Of a stretch of DNA of 64,000 bases, positions 25,366-33,570 are shown piece by piece; positions within the stretch are counted from its first letter, which is position 1, and every line of letters starts with the position of its first letter. The stretch covers positions 310,001 through 374,000 of the forward strand of contig NZ_JAPKNI010000003.1 in assembly GCF_026343955.1 (NCBI RefSeq), given 5' to 3'. Position numbers and translations under genes: made by a program. Under the pieces are notes generated by a model. It saw only the letters and a program-made list of their open reading frames with translations. It made no database searches and was not told where the DNA came from. This DNA comes from Kaistia defluvii. Lineage in GTDB: Bacteria; Pseudomonadota; Alphaproteobacteria; Rhizobiales; Kaistiaceae.

Positions 25366-25917
25366 TCAGGCTGCCAGCGTGGCGCCGCCGACGTCGCGGT
25401 TGCAGGCGCAGAGCTCGTCGGTCTGCAGCGCGTCGAGGACGCGCAGCGTGTCCTTCGGATTGCGGCCGACATTGAGGTTGGTCGCGTAGGAATGCTGGAT
25501 CACGCCATCGGGATCGACGATGTAGGTGACGCGGTAGGCGACGCCGTCCGGCGAACGCACGCCGAGGCCGTCGACCAGCGAACCATTGGTGTCGGCGAAG
25601 TTCCAGATCGGCAGCTTGTCGAGATCCTTGTGATCGCGGCGCCAGGCGAGCTTCACGAACTCGTTGTCGGTGGATCCGCCGAGCACGACGGCGTCGCGAT
25701 CCTCGAAATCACCCGACAGGCGGGCGAATTCGGCGATCTCGGTCGGGCAGACGAAGGTGAAGTCCTTCGGGTAGAAGAAGATCACCTTCCACTTGCCGGG
25801 GAAGCTTTTCTCGGTCAGCGTCTCGAAGGCGCTCTCGCCATTTTCTTCGTGGCTGTTGAAGCCGGGCTTCACGCCGGTCACGGAAAATTCGGGCAGCTTG
25901 TCGCCAATGCCGAGCAT
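25366..25917 (-). CDS. ahpC: Peroxiredoxin AhpC
   Basis: A 183-residue 2-Cys peroxiredoxin that reduces hydrogen peroxide and organic hydroperoxides. Peroxidatic Cys57 is in FYPKDFTFVCPTEIAEF; the resolving Cys lies in the C-terminal ELCACNRDVGG. The length and the doubled CAC near the end resemble the actinobacterial/alphaproteobacterial AhpC that works with AhpD rather than AhpF, and ahpD is the next gene. Translation starts at ATG 25917 behind AGGAGAG. A perfect stem-loop (25931-25946) sits immediately before that site. Confidence 0.94.
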   Translation of the reverse strand: MLGIGDKLPEFSVTGVKPGFNSHEENGESAFETLTEKSFPGKWKVIFFYPKDFTFVCPTEIAEFARLSGDFEDRDAVVLGGSTDNEFVKLAWRRDHKDLDKLPIWNFADTNGSLVDGLGVRSPDGVAYRVTYIVDPDGVIQHSYATNLNVGRNPKDTLRVLDALQTDELCACNRDVGGATLAA

Positions 25918-25930
25918 TTGTCTCTCCTGT

Positions 25931-25946
25931 CACGATGGGGATCGTG
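25931..25946 (-). promoter_or_regulatory. Stem-loop in the ahpC leader
   Basis: CACGATGGGGATCGTG: perfect 6-bp arms CACGAT/ATCGTG with a 4-nt loop, directly upstream of the ahpC ribosome-binding site. It could be an operator half or an mRNA hairpin affecting translation; it does not match the usual OxyR motif. Confidence 0.4.
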
Positions 25947-26101
25947 TTGTGAACTTCCGCAGTGCAGCTAACCCCGGAGAGTCGCTGCTGCATGTGCGAA
26001 TGGATCTCACGCGGGAGCGGTTCGGTCAAATCGTAATAACCGGAGTTTGGCATCGGAAATCCCGATTGCCGCTGCCGCCATCGGCGGCTATAGCAGGCTC
26101 C

Positions 26102-27034
26102 ATGCTGTTGCCGACGCTCCGCCAGATGCAGTATTTCGTCGCCCTCGCCGAAACCGGATCGTTCAGCCGGGCGGCGAACGTCTGCCATGTCACGCAATCC
26201 ACGCTTTCCGACGCCGTCCGCCAGCTGGAGGAGACGGTCGGCGTGTCCCTGATCGACCGCTCCAACCGGACGATGGCGCTGACGGCGGCGGGCGAGGAGG
26301 CGGTGCGACGCATGAAGGCGCTGCTGGTCGACGCGCGCGAGATGGTCGATGCGGCGCGCGCGAGCCAGGCGCCGCTTTCCGGCCGCATCCGCCTGGGCGT
26401 CATCCCGTCGATCGCGCCCTATTTCCTGCCGCGCGCCCTCCCCGAGCTGCGCCGCGCCTATCCCGATCTGCGCCTCCATTTGCGCGAGGACCTGACGCGG
26501 ACCCTGCTGGATGATTTGCGGGGCGGCCGGCTCGACATCTGTCTCATCGCCTTCCCGGTCCAGACCGAGGGGCTGGCGACGGAGATCATTGCCGAGGACA
26601 GCCTGCTGCTCGCCGTCGATGCCGGCCACCGGCTCGCCGGCCGCAAGACCGTGCAGCGCGAGGAGCTCGCGGAGGAGACGCTGCTGCTGCTGGAGGACGG
26701 CCATTGCCTGCGCGATCACATCCGCGCCGTGGCGCCCGGCCTCGCGGACCAGCAGAACGAGGAGATCCGGGCCTCCAGCCTGACCACCCTCGTCCATATG
26801 GTGGATAACCGGCTCGGCATCACCTTCCTGCCGCGGATTGCCGTCGAGGCGGGGATCCTGTCGGGAACCGACATCCAGCTTTCCGAACTCGACGGCAAGG
26901 CGGCGCGCCGCTCGCTCGGCCTCGTCTGGCGCAACGGATCAAGCCGCGAGGGCGATTTCCGGCTGCTCGCCGGCTTCCTGCGCCGGTTCGCCATCGAGCC
27001 CGTCCGCGATCGAGCCGCACTGGATTCCGCATGA
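26102..27034 (+). CDS. oxyR: LysR-family peroxide regulator, OxyR-like with one redox Cys
   Basis: A 310-residue LysR-type activator. N-terminal HTH: RQMQYFVALAETGSFSRAANVCHVTQSTLSDAVRQLEE. The effector domain has the OxyR segment LLLEDGHCLRDH with Cys202 at the position of E. coli Cys199. The partner Cys208 is replaced by Ala211 (HIRAVAPGL), so the normal disulfide cannot form. ATG at 26102. It is divergent from ahpC-ahpD, the expected OxyR targets, and its stop overlaps the mtgA start by 4 nt (ATGA). It may sense peroxide through a single Cys oxidation. Confidence 0.88.
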   Translation: MLLPTLRQMQYFVALAETGSFSRAANVCHVTQSTLSDAVRQLEETVGVSLIDRSNRTMALTAAGEEAVRRMKALLVDAREMVDAARASQAPLSGRIRLGVIPSIAPYFLPRALPELRRAYPDLRLHLREDLTRTLLDDLRGGRLDICLIAFPVQTEGLATEIIAEDSLLLAVDAGHRLAGRKTVQREELAEETLLLLEDGHCLRDHIRAVAPGLADQQNEEIRASSLTTLVHMVDNRLGITFLPRIAVEAGILSGTDIQLSELDGKAARRSLGLVWRNGSSREGDFRLLAGFLRRFAIEPVRDRAALDSA

Positions 27035-27732
27035 CCTTCCAACTGCCGGCCGCTCTCGCCCGACCGTTTGCAGGTCGCAAGCGCCTCGTCACAGGTGTCG
27101 CCAAAGTGTTTGCCCTCCTCGTTGCCCTGCCCCTGATCCTGACGCCGATCTATGCGGTCGTGCCGCCGGTCTCGACGCTGATGCTGTGGTCCGGCCTCAC
27201 CGGCCAGGGCATGAAGCGCGACTGGGTGCCGCTCGACGAGATCTCGCCGAACCTCGTCAACTCGGTGATCATGTCCGAGGACGGCCAGTTCTGCTCGCAT
27301 TGGGGCGTCGACTGGGGCGCGCTCAACGCGGTGCTCGACCGCGAGGGGGGGCCTTCGCGGGGCGCCAGCACGATCGCGATGCAGACGGTGAAGAACCTGT
27401 TCCTGTGGTCGTCGCGCTCCTACATCCGCAAGGGGCTGGAGATTCCGCTCGCCTATTACGCGGATTTCATCCTGTCGAAGCGGCGGGTGATGGAGATCTA
27501 CCTGAACATCGCCGAATGGGGGCCGGGCCTGTTCGGCGCCGAGGCCGCATCGCAGTTCTATTTCAAGAAGCCCGCCGCCAAGCTGACGCCGCGCCAGGCG
27601 GCGCTGCTGACCGCGGCGCTGCCCAACCCGATCACCCGCAATCCGGCCAAGCCGACCCGCTATCTGAACAGCCGCGCCCGCAACATCGAGGCCCGCGCCC
27701 GCGCCGCCCGCGATTATGTCGGCTGTCTCTAG
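27031..27732 (+). CDS. mtgA: Monofunctional peptidoglycan glycosyltransferase
   Basis: A 233-residue GT51 enzyme that polymerises lipid II without a transpeptidase domain. One N-terminal membrane anchor (VAKVFALLVALPLILTPIYAVV), then the catalytic Glu in VIMSEDGQFCSHWGVDW, and the GT51 motifs GASTIAMQTVKNLFLW, KGLEIPLAYYADFILSKRRVMEIYLNIAEWGPG and FGAEAASQFYFKK. Length is normal for MtgA. It overlaps oxyR by 4 nt and so is probably co-transcribed with it. Its stop overlaps, tail to tail, that of the HpxZ-like gene. Confidence 0.94.
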   Translation: MTFQLPAALARPFAGRKRLVTGVAKVFALLVALPLILTPIYAVVPPVSTLMLWSGLTGQGMKRDWVPLDEISPNLVNSVIMSEDGQFCSHWGVDWGALNAVLDREGGPSRGASTIAMQTVKNLFLWSSRSYIRKGLEIPLAYYADFILSKRRVMEIYLNIAEWGPGLFGAEAASQFYFKKPAAKLTPRQAALLTAALPNPITRNPAKPTRYLNSRARNIEARARAARDYVGCL

Positions 27733-28124
27733 GACACCGCATCCGGATCGGCGATGACGCTGACATGGGCGGCGACCACGCGCCAGCCGGCCGGGGTTCG
27801 GATCCATGTCTGCATCTGGCGGCCGACCTTTCCGGGCGCATTGTCGCGCCGGAACAGCGTCGAGGCCGTGCCGAAATCGCGGCCATAGGTCGTCACCACC
27901 GTGCGCTCGAGGGCGCGGGCGAGACCCGCCGGCGAACGGCCGGCCCGATACGCCTGGATCTCGGCATAGCCGTACAGGTTCTCGCCGCCGCCATAGCGGA
28001 TCGTCGTGGGCGCGGCGTGAAACAGCCCGTCCAGCGCCTCGACATCATTCGTCACCAGCGCCGTTTCATAGCGGGCGAAGGCGGCTTCCAGCTCGGCCTT
28101 CACCTCCGGGATGTCGATTTCCAT
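27729..28124 (-). CDS. HpxZ/AtzH-like SnoaL-fold protein
   Basis: A 131-residue protein of the DUF3225/HpxZ-AtzH family, an alpha+beta barrel similar to nuclear transport factor 2. It opens MEIDIPEVKAELEAAFARYETALVTNDVEALDGLFH and includes TIRYGGGENLYGYAEIQAYR and WIRTPAGWRVVAAHVS. HpxZ is found with oxalurate/purine catabolism genes; a guanine deaminase lies 4 kb away, otherwise no partner is seen. ATG 28124 with AAGGA upstream. The last 4 nt overlap mtgA on the opposite strand, so there is no room for a terminator between the convergent genes. Confidence 0.82.
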   Translation of the reverse strand: MEIDIPEVKAELEAAFARYETALVTNDVEALDGLFHAAPTTIRYGGGENLYGYAEIQAYRAGRSPAGLARALERTVVTTYGRDFGTASTLFRRDNAPGKVGRQMQTWIRTPAGWRVVAAHVSVIADPDAVS

Positions 28125-28320
28125 GGCGAAAAGTCCTTCCAAAGCGGGGTCGGCCGGGAAAATTGCACAGAAGCCGAGCCTCCGCATGCGCAAATCCGGG
28201 GCAGCCAGCGCCCTAAAACCGACCAGCCATATGGTCTAAACCTCCTCGCGCGGTATAACGGTGGCCCGCTCTTTCATTCCTCAAGATCGGCTTCATCGCT
28301 GAACGTCCTGGAGATTGTCT

Positions 28321-29499
28321 ATGCCGCTCGACACTGCTGCCCCCTTCGCGCTGCCCGAGGATGCGGAGGCCGCAACCCTGGTCGGCCGCGTCTTCCGCCC
28401 CGACGTCGACGGACCTTCGGTCGTGGCGCTGCGCGATGGCCAGTTGATTGACATTACCGCGTCGGTCGTCACCATGCGTGACCTTTGCGAAAATCAGGAT
28501 CCGGCCCACGTCGCCGCGACCGCCGATGGCGAATTTGTCGGCAGCTTCGAGGAGATCCTCGCCAACACGCCGGTCGCCAATCGCGACCCGTCCAAGCCCT
28601 ATCTGATCGCGCCAATCGACCTGCAGGCCGTCAAGGCCGCCGGCGTCACCTTCGTCGTCTCGATGCTCGAGCGCGTGATCGAGGAACAGGCCCGCGGCCT
28701 GCCCGAGCGCGCCACCGCGATCCGCTCCGAGATCCTCTCGACCATCGGCGACGACCTGGCGGCGCTGCGCCCCGGCTCCGAGCAGGCGGCAGCACTGAAG
28801 AAGCTGCTGATCGAGAAGGGCATGTGGTCGCAGTATCTCGAGGTCGGCATCGGTCCGGACGCGGAGATCTTCTCCAAGGCGCAGCCCATGTCGGCCGTCG
28901 GCCACCTGGCCGAGATCGGCATCCATCCGATTTCGACCTGGAACAATCCCGAGCCGGAAGTCGTTCTGGTCGTCTCCTCGACCGGCAAGATCGTCGGCGC
29001 GACGCTCGGCAACGACGTCAACCTGCGCGATGTCGAGGGCCGCTCGGCCCTGCTGCTGTCGAAGGCCAAGGACAACAACGCCAGCGCCTCGATCGGCCCG
29101 ATGATCCGCCTGTTCGATGGCGGTTTCTCGCTCGACGACGTGCGGGCGACGGAAGTGCGCCTGACGGTGGACGGCGAGAGCGACGGCTTCCGCATGGATG
29201 GCGGCAGCGCCATGTCGAAGATCAGCCGCGACCCGGAAGACCTGGTCAAGCAGACCATCGGCCGGAACCACCAGTATCCGGATGGCTTCGTGCTCTATCT
29301 CGGCACGATGTTCGCACCGGTGCAGGACCGCGACGGCCCCGGCCAGGGCTTCACGCACAAGGTCGGCGACATCGTTACGATCAGCGCGCCGAAGCTCGGC
29401 AGCCTGTCGAACCGCGTCGTCCTCTGCCCCGATGCCGAGCCCTGGACCTTCGGCACGGCGGCGCTGATGCGCAACCTTGCCGGCCGCGGCCTGCTCTGA
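28321..29499 (+). CDS. Fumarylacetoacetate-hydrolase-family 2-keto-3-deoxy sugar acid dehydratase
   Basis: A 392-residue enzyme of the FAH superfamily, like XylX of Caulobacter and the 2-keto-3-deoxy-L-arabonate/D-xylonate dehydratases (about 390 residues). Metal-binding Glu/Asp residues are in VGIGPDAEIFSK, WNNPEPEVVLVVSS and LGNDVNLRDVEGRSALLL; NNASASIGPMIRLFDG and VKQTIGRNHQYPDGF are also typical. It likely dehydrates a 2-keto-3-deoxypentonate to alpha-ketoglutarate semialdehyde. ATG 28321 with GGAG 8 nt upstream. A GACCA-N6-TGGTC palindrome at 28221-28236 may be an operator. It stands alone, so pathway partners are elsewhere. Confidence 0.83.
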   Translation: MPLDTAAPFALPEDAEAATLVGRVFRPDVDGPSVVALRDGQLIDITASVVTMRDLCENQDPAHVAATADGEFVGSFEEILANTPVANRDPSKPYLIAPIDLQAVKAAGVTFVVSMLERVIEEQARGLPERATAIRSEILSTIGDDLAALRPGSEQAAALKKLLIEKGMWSQYLEVGIGPDAEIFSKAQPMSAVGHLAEIGIHPISTWNNPEPEVVLVVSSTGKIVGATLGNDVNLRDVEGRSALLLSKAKDNNASASIGPMIRLFDGGFSLDDVRATEVRLTVDGESDGFRMDGGSAMSKISRDPEDLVKQTIGRNHQYPDGFVLYLGTMFAPVQDRDGPGQGFTHKVGDIVTISAPKLGSLSNRVVLCPDAEPWTFGTAALMRNLAGRGLL

Positions 29500-29927
29500 G
29501 GCATGAATAACCGGCCCTCCCGTCGGGGAGGGTCGGATTCGTCTGGAGCGGGCTGTCTCGCGGACCAGAGCTTTGCCGCTCCCTGAGCTCCGCACCGCCG
29601 CGAACCCGTGTCTTGCCCCTCTCGATGACAACATCCTGAAAGAGGCTTGCGGAGCAAGCCGTCTCGAAGGACGTACGGTCCGAGGGGCAAGCCTTTACGC
29701 CACAGTCGCTCAGCGTGCTTCGAGTCGGCCCTCAGGGCCTCCTCAGCCTGTCGAGGATCGTGCCGGATGAGATCGTCGCGCTGAACAAGAGCCTGCCCCG
29801 GACCAGATCCGAGGCCCAGGCCACAAGGCCTCCGGTCGAGTGTCTATGACCTGACCGGATTGTTCCCTGGACCCTCACCCAGAACTTCGCTCTGACCTCT
29901 CCGTCAGGAGAGGAGAAGGCAGCCCGA
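29500..29927. repeat. Gene-free stretch made of decayed palindromic repeats
   Basis: About 430 bp without a gene. It contains CCCTCCCGTCGGGGAGGG (29515-29532, hairpin 1 of family II), a degenerate family I unit (29632-29671: CATCCTGA, core GGCTTGCGGAGCAAGCC, CTCGAAGGA), another inverted and worn one (29716-29746: CTTCGAG, GGCCCTCAGGGCC, CTCAG), and a family III-like end (29870-29912). No ORF has homology I can recognise. Confidence 0.6.
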
Positions 29928-31796
29928 TCAGGCGGTCGCCAACTCGGCCTTGCCCTCGTCGAACTGGTAGCGATACAGCTTCTCGTAGACGCCGCCCATG
30001 CGGACGAGTTCCGGATGGGTGCCCACTTCCACGACGCGGCCGCGCTCGATCACGGCGATCTTGTCCGCGCTCAGGATCGTCGCCAGACGGTGCGCGATGA
30101 CAATCGTCGTGCGACCTTCGACGAGCTTGTCCAGGGCGATCTGGATCATGCGCTCGGATTCGGAATCCAGCGCCGAGGTCGCCTCGTCCAGCAGCAGGAT
30201 CGGCGCGTTCTTCAGGATGGCACGGGCAATCGCCAGACGCTGGCGCTGACCACCCGAAAGCTGCACGCCGTTCTCGCCGACATGGCTGTCATAGCCATTC
30301 GGCAGGTTGCGGATGAAGCCATCGGCAAACGCGTCCACAGCAGCGGCCTCGACCTCTTCGTCGGTCGCATCGAGGCGGCCGATGCGGATATTGTCGCGCA
30401 CCGTGCCCGAGAACAGGAACACGTCCTGGCTGACGAAGGCGATGTTGTGCCGGAGCGAACCGACCGAGACGGTGCGGATATCCTGGTCGTCGATCCGGAC
30501 GGAGCCTTCCTGCACGTCATAGAAGCGCTGGACCAACGAGAGAATCGTCGACTTGCCGCCGCCGGACGGGCCGACCAGCGCCAGGCGCTGGCCGTGATCG
30601 ACCGAAAGATTGATGCCAGACAGTACCCTATCGACCGGCCGGTAGCCGAAGGCGACATCGATCAACTCGATCTTGCCGCGCGTGAGCCGGAGCGGCGGAT
30701 GATCGTCGGTCTCCGTGGCGCTCGGCGGATGATCGAGGATGTTGAAGAGCGCACGAACCGGCGCCAGGCTCTCCGCGATGCTGACATTCAGGCGAGCCAG
30801 GCGCTTGGCCGGCTCATAGGCGAGCAGCAGCGCCGTGATGAACGACATGAACTCGCCGGGCGTCTTGCCGGCCGAGATCGTCGCCCAGCCCGAATACAGG
30901 ATCACGAGACCGATCGAGATGCCGCCCAGCGATTCCATCAGCGGGCTGGTGCGCGCCTGCAGCTGCGACACCTTGTTGGCGCGTTGCTCGACGGAGGAAA
31001 CCGCCGTCACCATGCGCTCGCGCATGTGTTCGCTCAGGCCGAATGCCTTGACGATCTTGGCGCCCTGGACGGTTTCCTGGATGATCGAAATGATCTGCGT
31101 GCTCGAGGCGAATTCCTGCTTGGCGATGGCGCGGATGCGCTTGACGAGCTTGGACACGCTGATGATCGCGATCGGCGCCACCACCAGCGCGATCATCGAC
31201 ATCAGCGGAGCCTGGTAGACCATCACCGTGATGAGGCCGATCAGCGTCACCAGATCGCGGCCGAGGCTGAGCACGATGGTATCGAGGATCGAGCGGATGG
31301 CGTTCGAACCGCCCGAAATCGACATGATCAGTTCGCTGGAAGCGCGATCATTGTAGAAATCGAGGCCGAAACGCAGGCAGCGATCGTAGAAGCGCTTCTG
31401 GTTCTCGGCGACGATGCGATTGCCGATCCGGCTCTGCACCACCACCTGGCCATAGGTCGCGAAGCCCTTGACGATGAAGATCGCCATGACCCCGAACGAC
31501 AGCACCCACAGCATCTCGATGCTCTGCGCGACGAAGATCTGGTTGACGACGTCACGCATGATCCAGGCGGAGAGCGAGGTCATGGCCGCGACGATGAAGA
31601 GGAACAGGAAGGAGATCATGTACCCCTTCCGATGATCGCGGAAGTTGGCGCGCAGAATGCGCACGACCACGCCGACCGTTCCCTCATCATTGTTGATGAT
31701 CGCGCGGTAGAAATCGCCCCAACGCCGCAAATTCAGCTTTCCGTCGTCGGAAGGCAGCGGGGATTTGGGAAGCACTTTCGCTTCGGGCTGGGTCAT
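29928..31796 (-). CDS. MsbA-like ABC exporter (permease fused to ATPase)
   Basis: A 622-residue inner-membrane exporter half-transporter acting as a dimer. N-terminal transmembrane domain with six helices (residues about 55-340; MISFLFLFIVAAMTSLSAWIM is the first), then the ATPase: Walker A GPSGGGKST, Q-loop VSQDVFLFSG, signature LSGGQRQRLAIARAI, Walker B ILLLDEATSALD and H-loop IVIAHRL. It resembles lipid A/lipid flippases (MsbA) and glucan exporters; in this genome the export of cyclic or linear glucans is conceivable but not shown. ATG 31796 is used; a GTG two codons upstream is possible. Transcribed alone. Confidence 0.88.
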   Translation of the reverse strand: MTQPEAKVLPKSPLPSDDGKLNLRRWGDFYRAIINNDEGTVGVVVRILRANFRDHRKGYMISFLFLFIVAAMTSLSAWIMRDVVNQIFVAQSIEMLWVLSFGVMAIFIVKGFATYGQVVVQSRIGNRIVAENQKRFYDRCLRFGLDFYNDRASSELIMSISGGSNAIRSILDTIVLSLGRDLVTLIGLITVMVYQAPLMSMIALVVAPIAIISVSKLVKRIRAIAKQEFASSTQIISIIQETVQGAKIVKAFGLSEHMRERMVTAVSSVEQRANKVSQLQARTSPLMESLGGISIGLVILYSGWATISAGKTPGEFMSFITALLLAYEPAKRLARLNVSIAESLAPVRALFNILDHPPSATETDDHPPLRLTRGKIELIDVAFGYRPVDRVLSGINLSVDHGQRLALVGPSGGGKSTILSLVQRFYDVQEGSVRIDDQDIRTVSVGSLRHNIAFVSQDVFLFSGTVRDNIRIGRLDATDEEVEAAAVDAFADGFIRNLPNGYDSHVGENGVQLSGGQRQRLAIARAILKNAPILLLDEATSALDSESERMIQIALDKLVEGRTTIVIAHRLATILSADKIAVIERGRVVEVGTHPELVRMGGVYEKLYRYQFDEGKAELATA

Positions 31797-32086
31797 GTGC
31801 ACGCGATCCGGCGCCAGATGGGCGCGCGCGGATCTCTGCTCCGTCCTGTTGTTGACAGCGCCTTTTATCGGCTGCGCGGACCTCTGTCCACAAAGGGGCC
31901 TGCGGCGGATGCGAACGGCCGCGTCCCGAAACCCGCTCCAGCAGGAATGTCTTCATCATGCCCGAGGCTCGCCGCTCGATGCCTCTGGCATTTCCAGCCC
32001 GGTTGTCGGATCGTGAGCCTCTGCTCCGGAGCGCCTCCAGGGCCGCGCCAAAGCTGTTCGATCGATCGTCCCGAAAGGATCTCACC

Positions 32087-33430
32087 ATGACGCTGCGGGC
32101 AATCCGCGCCCCCGCCATGACGTTTCGCGGCGACCCCTTCCGCCTCGATTCGGGCGAAGCGCTGCATTATTGGCCCGATGCGCTGATCGTCATCGAGGAT
32201 GGCAGGTTCGTTCGCATCGACGATGCCGCAGCGGGGCTTGCCGCCCTCGCCCCGGATATCGCCATCACCCATTACCCCGACTCGCTGATCTGCCCCGGCT
32301 TCATCGACGCGCATGTGCACTACCCGCAGATGCAGATGATCGGCGCCTTCGGGGCCGGGCTGCTCGAATGGCTCGACAAATATACCTTCGTCGCCGAGCA
32401 GGACTTCGCCGATCCGGACCACGCCCGCGACGTGGCGAAACGCTTCCTGCGCGAGCTGCTGCGGGCCGGCACGACGACGGCTTCGGTCTATTGCACCGTC
32501 CACCCGCAATCCGTCGATGCGCTGTTCGAGGAATCGGTGCGATTCAACACGCGCATGATCGCCGGCAAGGTGATGATGGACCGCAATGCGCCGGAAGCCC
32601 TGCTCGATACGGCCGAGAGCGGCTACGCGCAGTCAAAGGCGCTGATCGAGAAATGGCATGGGCGCGGCCGCCAGCTCTATTGCATCACGCCGCGCTTCGC
32701 GCCGTCTTCGACCGAAGCGCAGTTGGAGGCCGCCGGCCGCCTCTGGCGCGAGCATCCCGGCACCTATGTCCAGACGCATCTGTGCGAAAACCAGGGCGAG
32801 ATCGAATGGGTCCGCGACCTGTTCCCCGAGCGCTCCAGCTATCTCGACGTCTATGACCATGCGGGCCTGACCGGCCCGCGCGCCATCTTCGGCCACGCCG
32901 TGCACATGGAGGAGGAAGACTTCGCCTGCTGCCACCGCACCGGCTCGGCGCTGGCGCACTGCCCGACCTCCAACCTCTTCCTCGGCAGCGGGCTGTTCCG
33001 GATGGTCGACGCCAAGCACGTCGAGCGCCCGGTCCGGGTCGGCCTCGGCACGGATATCGGCGCCGGCACCAGCTTCTCGCAGCTTCAGACGCTGGGCGAG
33101 GCCTACAAGGTGGCGAAGCTCGGCGGCCAGGCGCTGACGGCCGAGCAGGGCTTCTATCTCGCGACGCGCGGCGGCGCCGAGGCGCTGCGGCTGGACGACC
33201 GGATCGGGTCGCTCGCGCCGGGCTACGAGGCGGATTTCGTCGTGCTCGACCTCAAGGCGACGCCGCTGCTCGAATTCCGCCTGTCGCATGCCCGCGACCT
33301 CGCCGAGACGCTGTTCGTGCTGATGACGCTGGGCGACGACCGCGCCATCCGCGCCACCTACATCGCCGGCGAGCCGGTCTATGAGCGCGACCGGGCGGAG
33401 AGCTTTGTCTATCCGGAGCCGACGCCTTAG
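32087..33430 (+). CDS. guaD: Guanine deaminase
   Basis: A 447-residue amidohydrolase-superfamily enzyme that converts guanine to xanthine. Zinc ligands: HxH in GFIDAHVHYPQMQMIG, His in YVQTHLCENQGEI, His in IFGHAVHMEEED, and Asp in GLGTDIGAGTSFSQ. The phrase AHCPTSNLFLGSGLF and the C-terminal GYEADFVVLD are characteristic of GuaD. Length is normal. ATG 32087 has AAAGGA upstream. It is divergent from the ABC exporter, and an HpxZ-like gene lies nearby, so some purine salvage or breakdown is encoded here. Confidence 0.95.
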   Translation: MTLRAIRAPAMTFRGDPFRLDSGEALHYWPDALIVIEDGRFVRIDDAAAGLAALAPDIAITHYPDSLICPGFIDAHVHYPQMQMIGAFGAGLLEWLDKYTFVAEQDFADPDHARDVAKRFLRELLRAGTTTASVYCTVHPQSVDALFEESVRFNTRMIAGKVMMDRNAPEALLDTAESGYAQSKALIEKWHGRGRQLYCITPRFAPSSTEAQLEAAGRLWREHPGTYVQTHLCENQGEIEWVRDLFPERSSYLDVYDHAGLTGPRAIFGHAVHMEEEDFACCHRTGSALAHCPTSNLFLGSGLFRMVDAKHVERPVRVGLGTDIGAGTSFSQLQTLGEAYKVAKLGGQALTAEQGFYLATRGGAEALRLDDRIGSLAPGYEADFVVLDLKATPLLEFRLSHARDLAETLFVLMTLGDDRAIRATYIAGEPVYERDRAESFVYPEPTP

Positions 33431-33445
33431 TTCAAGGAACGCCCC

Positions 33446-33566
33446 TCACCCTGCCCTCTCCCGCGCGCGGGAGAGGGTTTCGGCCTGCATTCGTATCGAT
33501 ACGGGACTTCAACGAGCACCGATGGGCTCCCTCGCCGCCAGCGGGAGAGGGTCGGGGAGAGGGTCT
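33446..33566. repeat. Family III palindromic repeats between guaD and the GH1 gene
   Basis: CTCACCCTGCCCTCTCCCGC-GCGCGGGAGAGGGTT near 33446-33480 and a second, partial unit GCGGGAGAGGGTCGGGGAGAGGG near 33541-33563. These lie between two convergent genes and may also serve as a transcription end. Confidence 0.7.
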
Positions 33567-33570
33567 TCGC

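Noticed and set aside
31852..31870. TTGACA upstream of guaD as a promoter
   Set aside because: No -10 element at 16-18 bp; the TTTTAT is only 5 bp away.
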